This document shows, piece after piece, positions 49,149 to 49,555 of a DNA stretch of 49,555 bases. Within the stretch, counting starts at the first letter, position 1, and each line of letters opens with the position of its first letter. The translations under genes were made by a program, and so were the position numbers. The notes under the pieces are model-generated. The model saw only the letters and a list, made by a program, of their open reading frames with translations, did not search any database and was not told the DNA's origin. Origin of the DNA: Lysobacterales bacterium (GTDB lineage: Bacteria; Pseudomonadota; Gammaproteobacteria; Xanthomonadales; Rhodanobacteraceae); contig NSJK01000024.1 in NCBI GenBank assembly GCA_002632325.1, positions 1-49,555 on the forward strand, given 5' to 3'.

Positions 49149-49160
49149 TTACTCCGTCCC
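49131..49160 (+). repeat. Partial REP-transposase tail at IS4 junction
   Basis: Identical to the other tails up to ACTCCGTCCC, then replaced by TGAGGTTTCCCCACG, the sequence adjoining the IS4-type gene. An inverted version of this junction lies at 107-140. Confidence 0.75.
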
Positions 49161-49178
49161 TGAGGTTTCCCCACGTTT

Positions 49179-49555
49179 TCACGCAGGAATGCCAAGTTGA
49201 TCGAGCAACGCCGCATTGGGTTGTCGCAGACGGTCGAGCAGCGCACAGACCGAACCGCACGGCCATCCGCGCCGCAGGGCTTCACGCCCAACGCGCATCG
49301 TCGAGTAAAGCTTGCGCGGCGCACGATGAGGCGACAACCAGCGATCGATACCGGCAGATTCGCAGGCCAGGCCCACCAGCCAACTGGCGAACGCGGCCAT
49401 GGCGTGCAGCAGCAACAAGATGGCGATCCGCGGCCCCTTGCGCGTCAGAGAGTCCTCGAACGCATCGCCGTAACGATGCGATTTCAGATCACGGAACGAC
49501 AGTTCGATCTGCATGCGCCGCGCATAGAGCTGGACCAATTGCCGCGCGTGGAGGT
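49179..49555 (-). CDS. IS4-family transposase, C-terminal part (runs off window)
   Basis: The frame is open to the window edge. It shows the IS4 signature Y-x2-R-x3-E-x6-K in YARRMQIELSFRDLK, with the third catalytic acid of the DDE triad, then AILLLLHAMAAFASWLVGLA and the stop after LLDQLGIPA. At least 120 C-terminal residues are intact; the first two catalytic aspartates would lie outside the window. Confidence 0.88.
   Translation of the reverse strand, partial: LHARQLVQLYARRMQIELSFRDLKSHRYGDAFEDSLTRKGPRIAILLLLHAMAAFASWLVGLACESAGIDRWLSPHRAPRKLYSTMRVGREALRRGWPCGSVCALLDRLRQPNAALLDQLGIPA

Overview
The window is about two thirds G+C, with dense, short-spaced genes. Its hemN, fnr, mazG, rsmE, glnS and rlmM genes, type II secretion cluster, GTAG-headed REP hairpins and IS200-like REP transposase fit a gammaproteobacterium of the Xanthomonadales/Lysobacterales (a Rhodanobacteraceae or Dokdonella-like genome is my guess; no marker here fixes the genus). 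No rRNA, tRNA or CRISPR was seen.

Layout. 1-1224: insertion-sequence debris, then an orphan RHS toxin tip with a small overlapping immunity-like gene. 1225-4578: a LysR regulator divergent from hemN and fnr; a near-perfect FNR box lies exactly where a class II promoter would start transcription at the hemN ATG. 4585-9890: periplasmic amidohydrolase, mazG and a secreted beta-helix protein. 9949-19585 (minus strand): gspG-H-I-J-K, then 1.8 kb of structured repeats, then gspL-M-N followed by an IMPase-family phosphatase, nudE and cysQ. These are the pseudopilins and inner-membrane assembly platform of a type II secretion system; gspC, D, E and F are absent here. 19632-27776: bioA, rsmE, a secreted C-x4-C repeat (propeller-like) protein, a small TPR-like protein, a DUF2007 protein, glnS, an OafA-type acyltransferase and a nucleoside deaminase. 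27789-28205: a cluster of SMAG-like REP hairpins. 28225-37701: secreted GH44 glucanase, rlmM, a secreted nuclease with lamin-tail domain, a TVP38/DedA-like protein and a GH17-GT2 beta-glucan synthase. 37702-39313: a second 1.6 kb block of the structured repeats. 39314-46078: an unrecognised two-domain protein, a SET-domain methyltransferase, secreted RNase T2 and a 1383-residue membrane protein. 46204-49555: a mobile graveyard holding VapBC, three partial REP-transposase copies with their 37-bp tail, an IS66 remnant and an IS4-type transposase running off the window.

How it fits together. Four unrelated secreted proteins (beta-helix, propeller-like, GH44, nuclease) end in the same short tail, IFA-N/D-GFD, and the window also holds half of a type II secretion system. 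I infer that the tail is a shared export, sorting or processing signal, possibly for that system.

The most striking non-coding signal is the repeat family at 14.9-16.5 kb and 37.7-39.3 kb. It combines arrays with a near-exact 102-bp period and larger modules holding three hairpins whose arms change sequence between copies while still pairing, often around a GGGA (GNRA) loop. This looks like a structured RNA or DNA element rather than protein-coding sequence.
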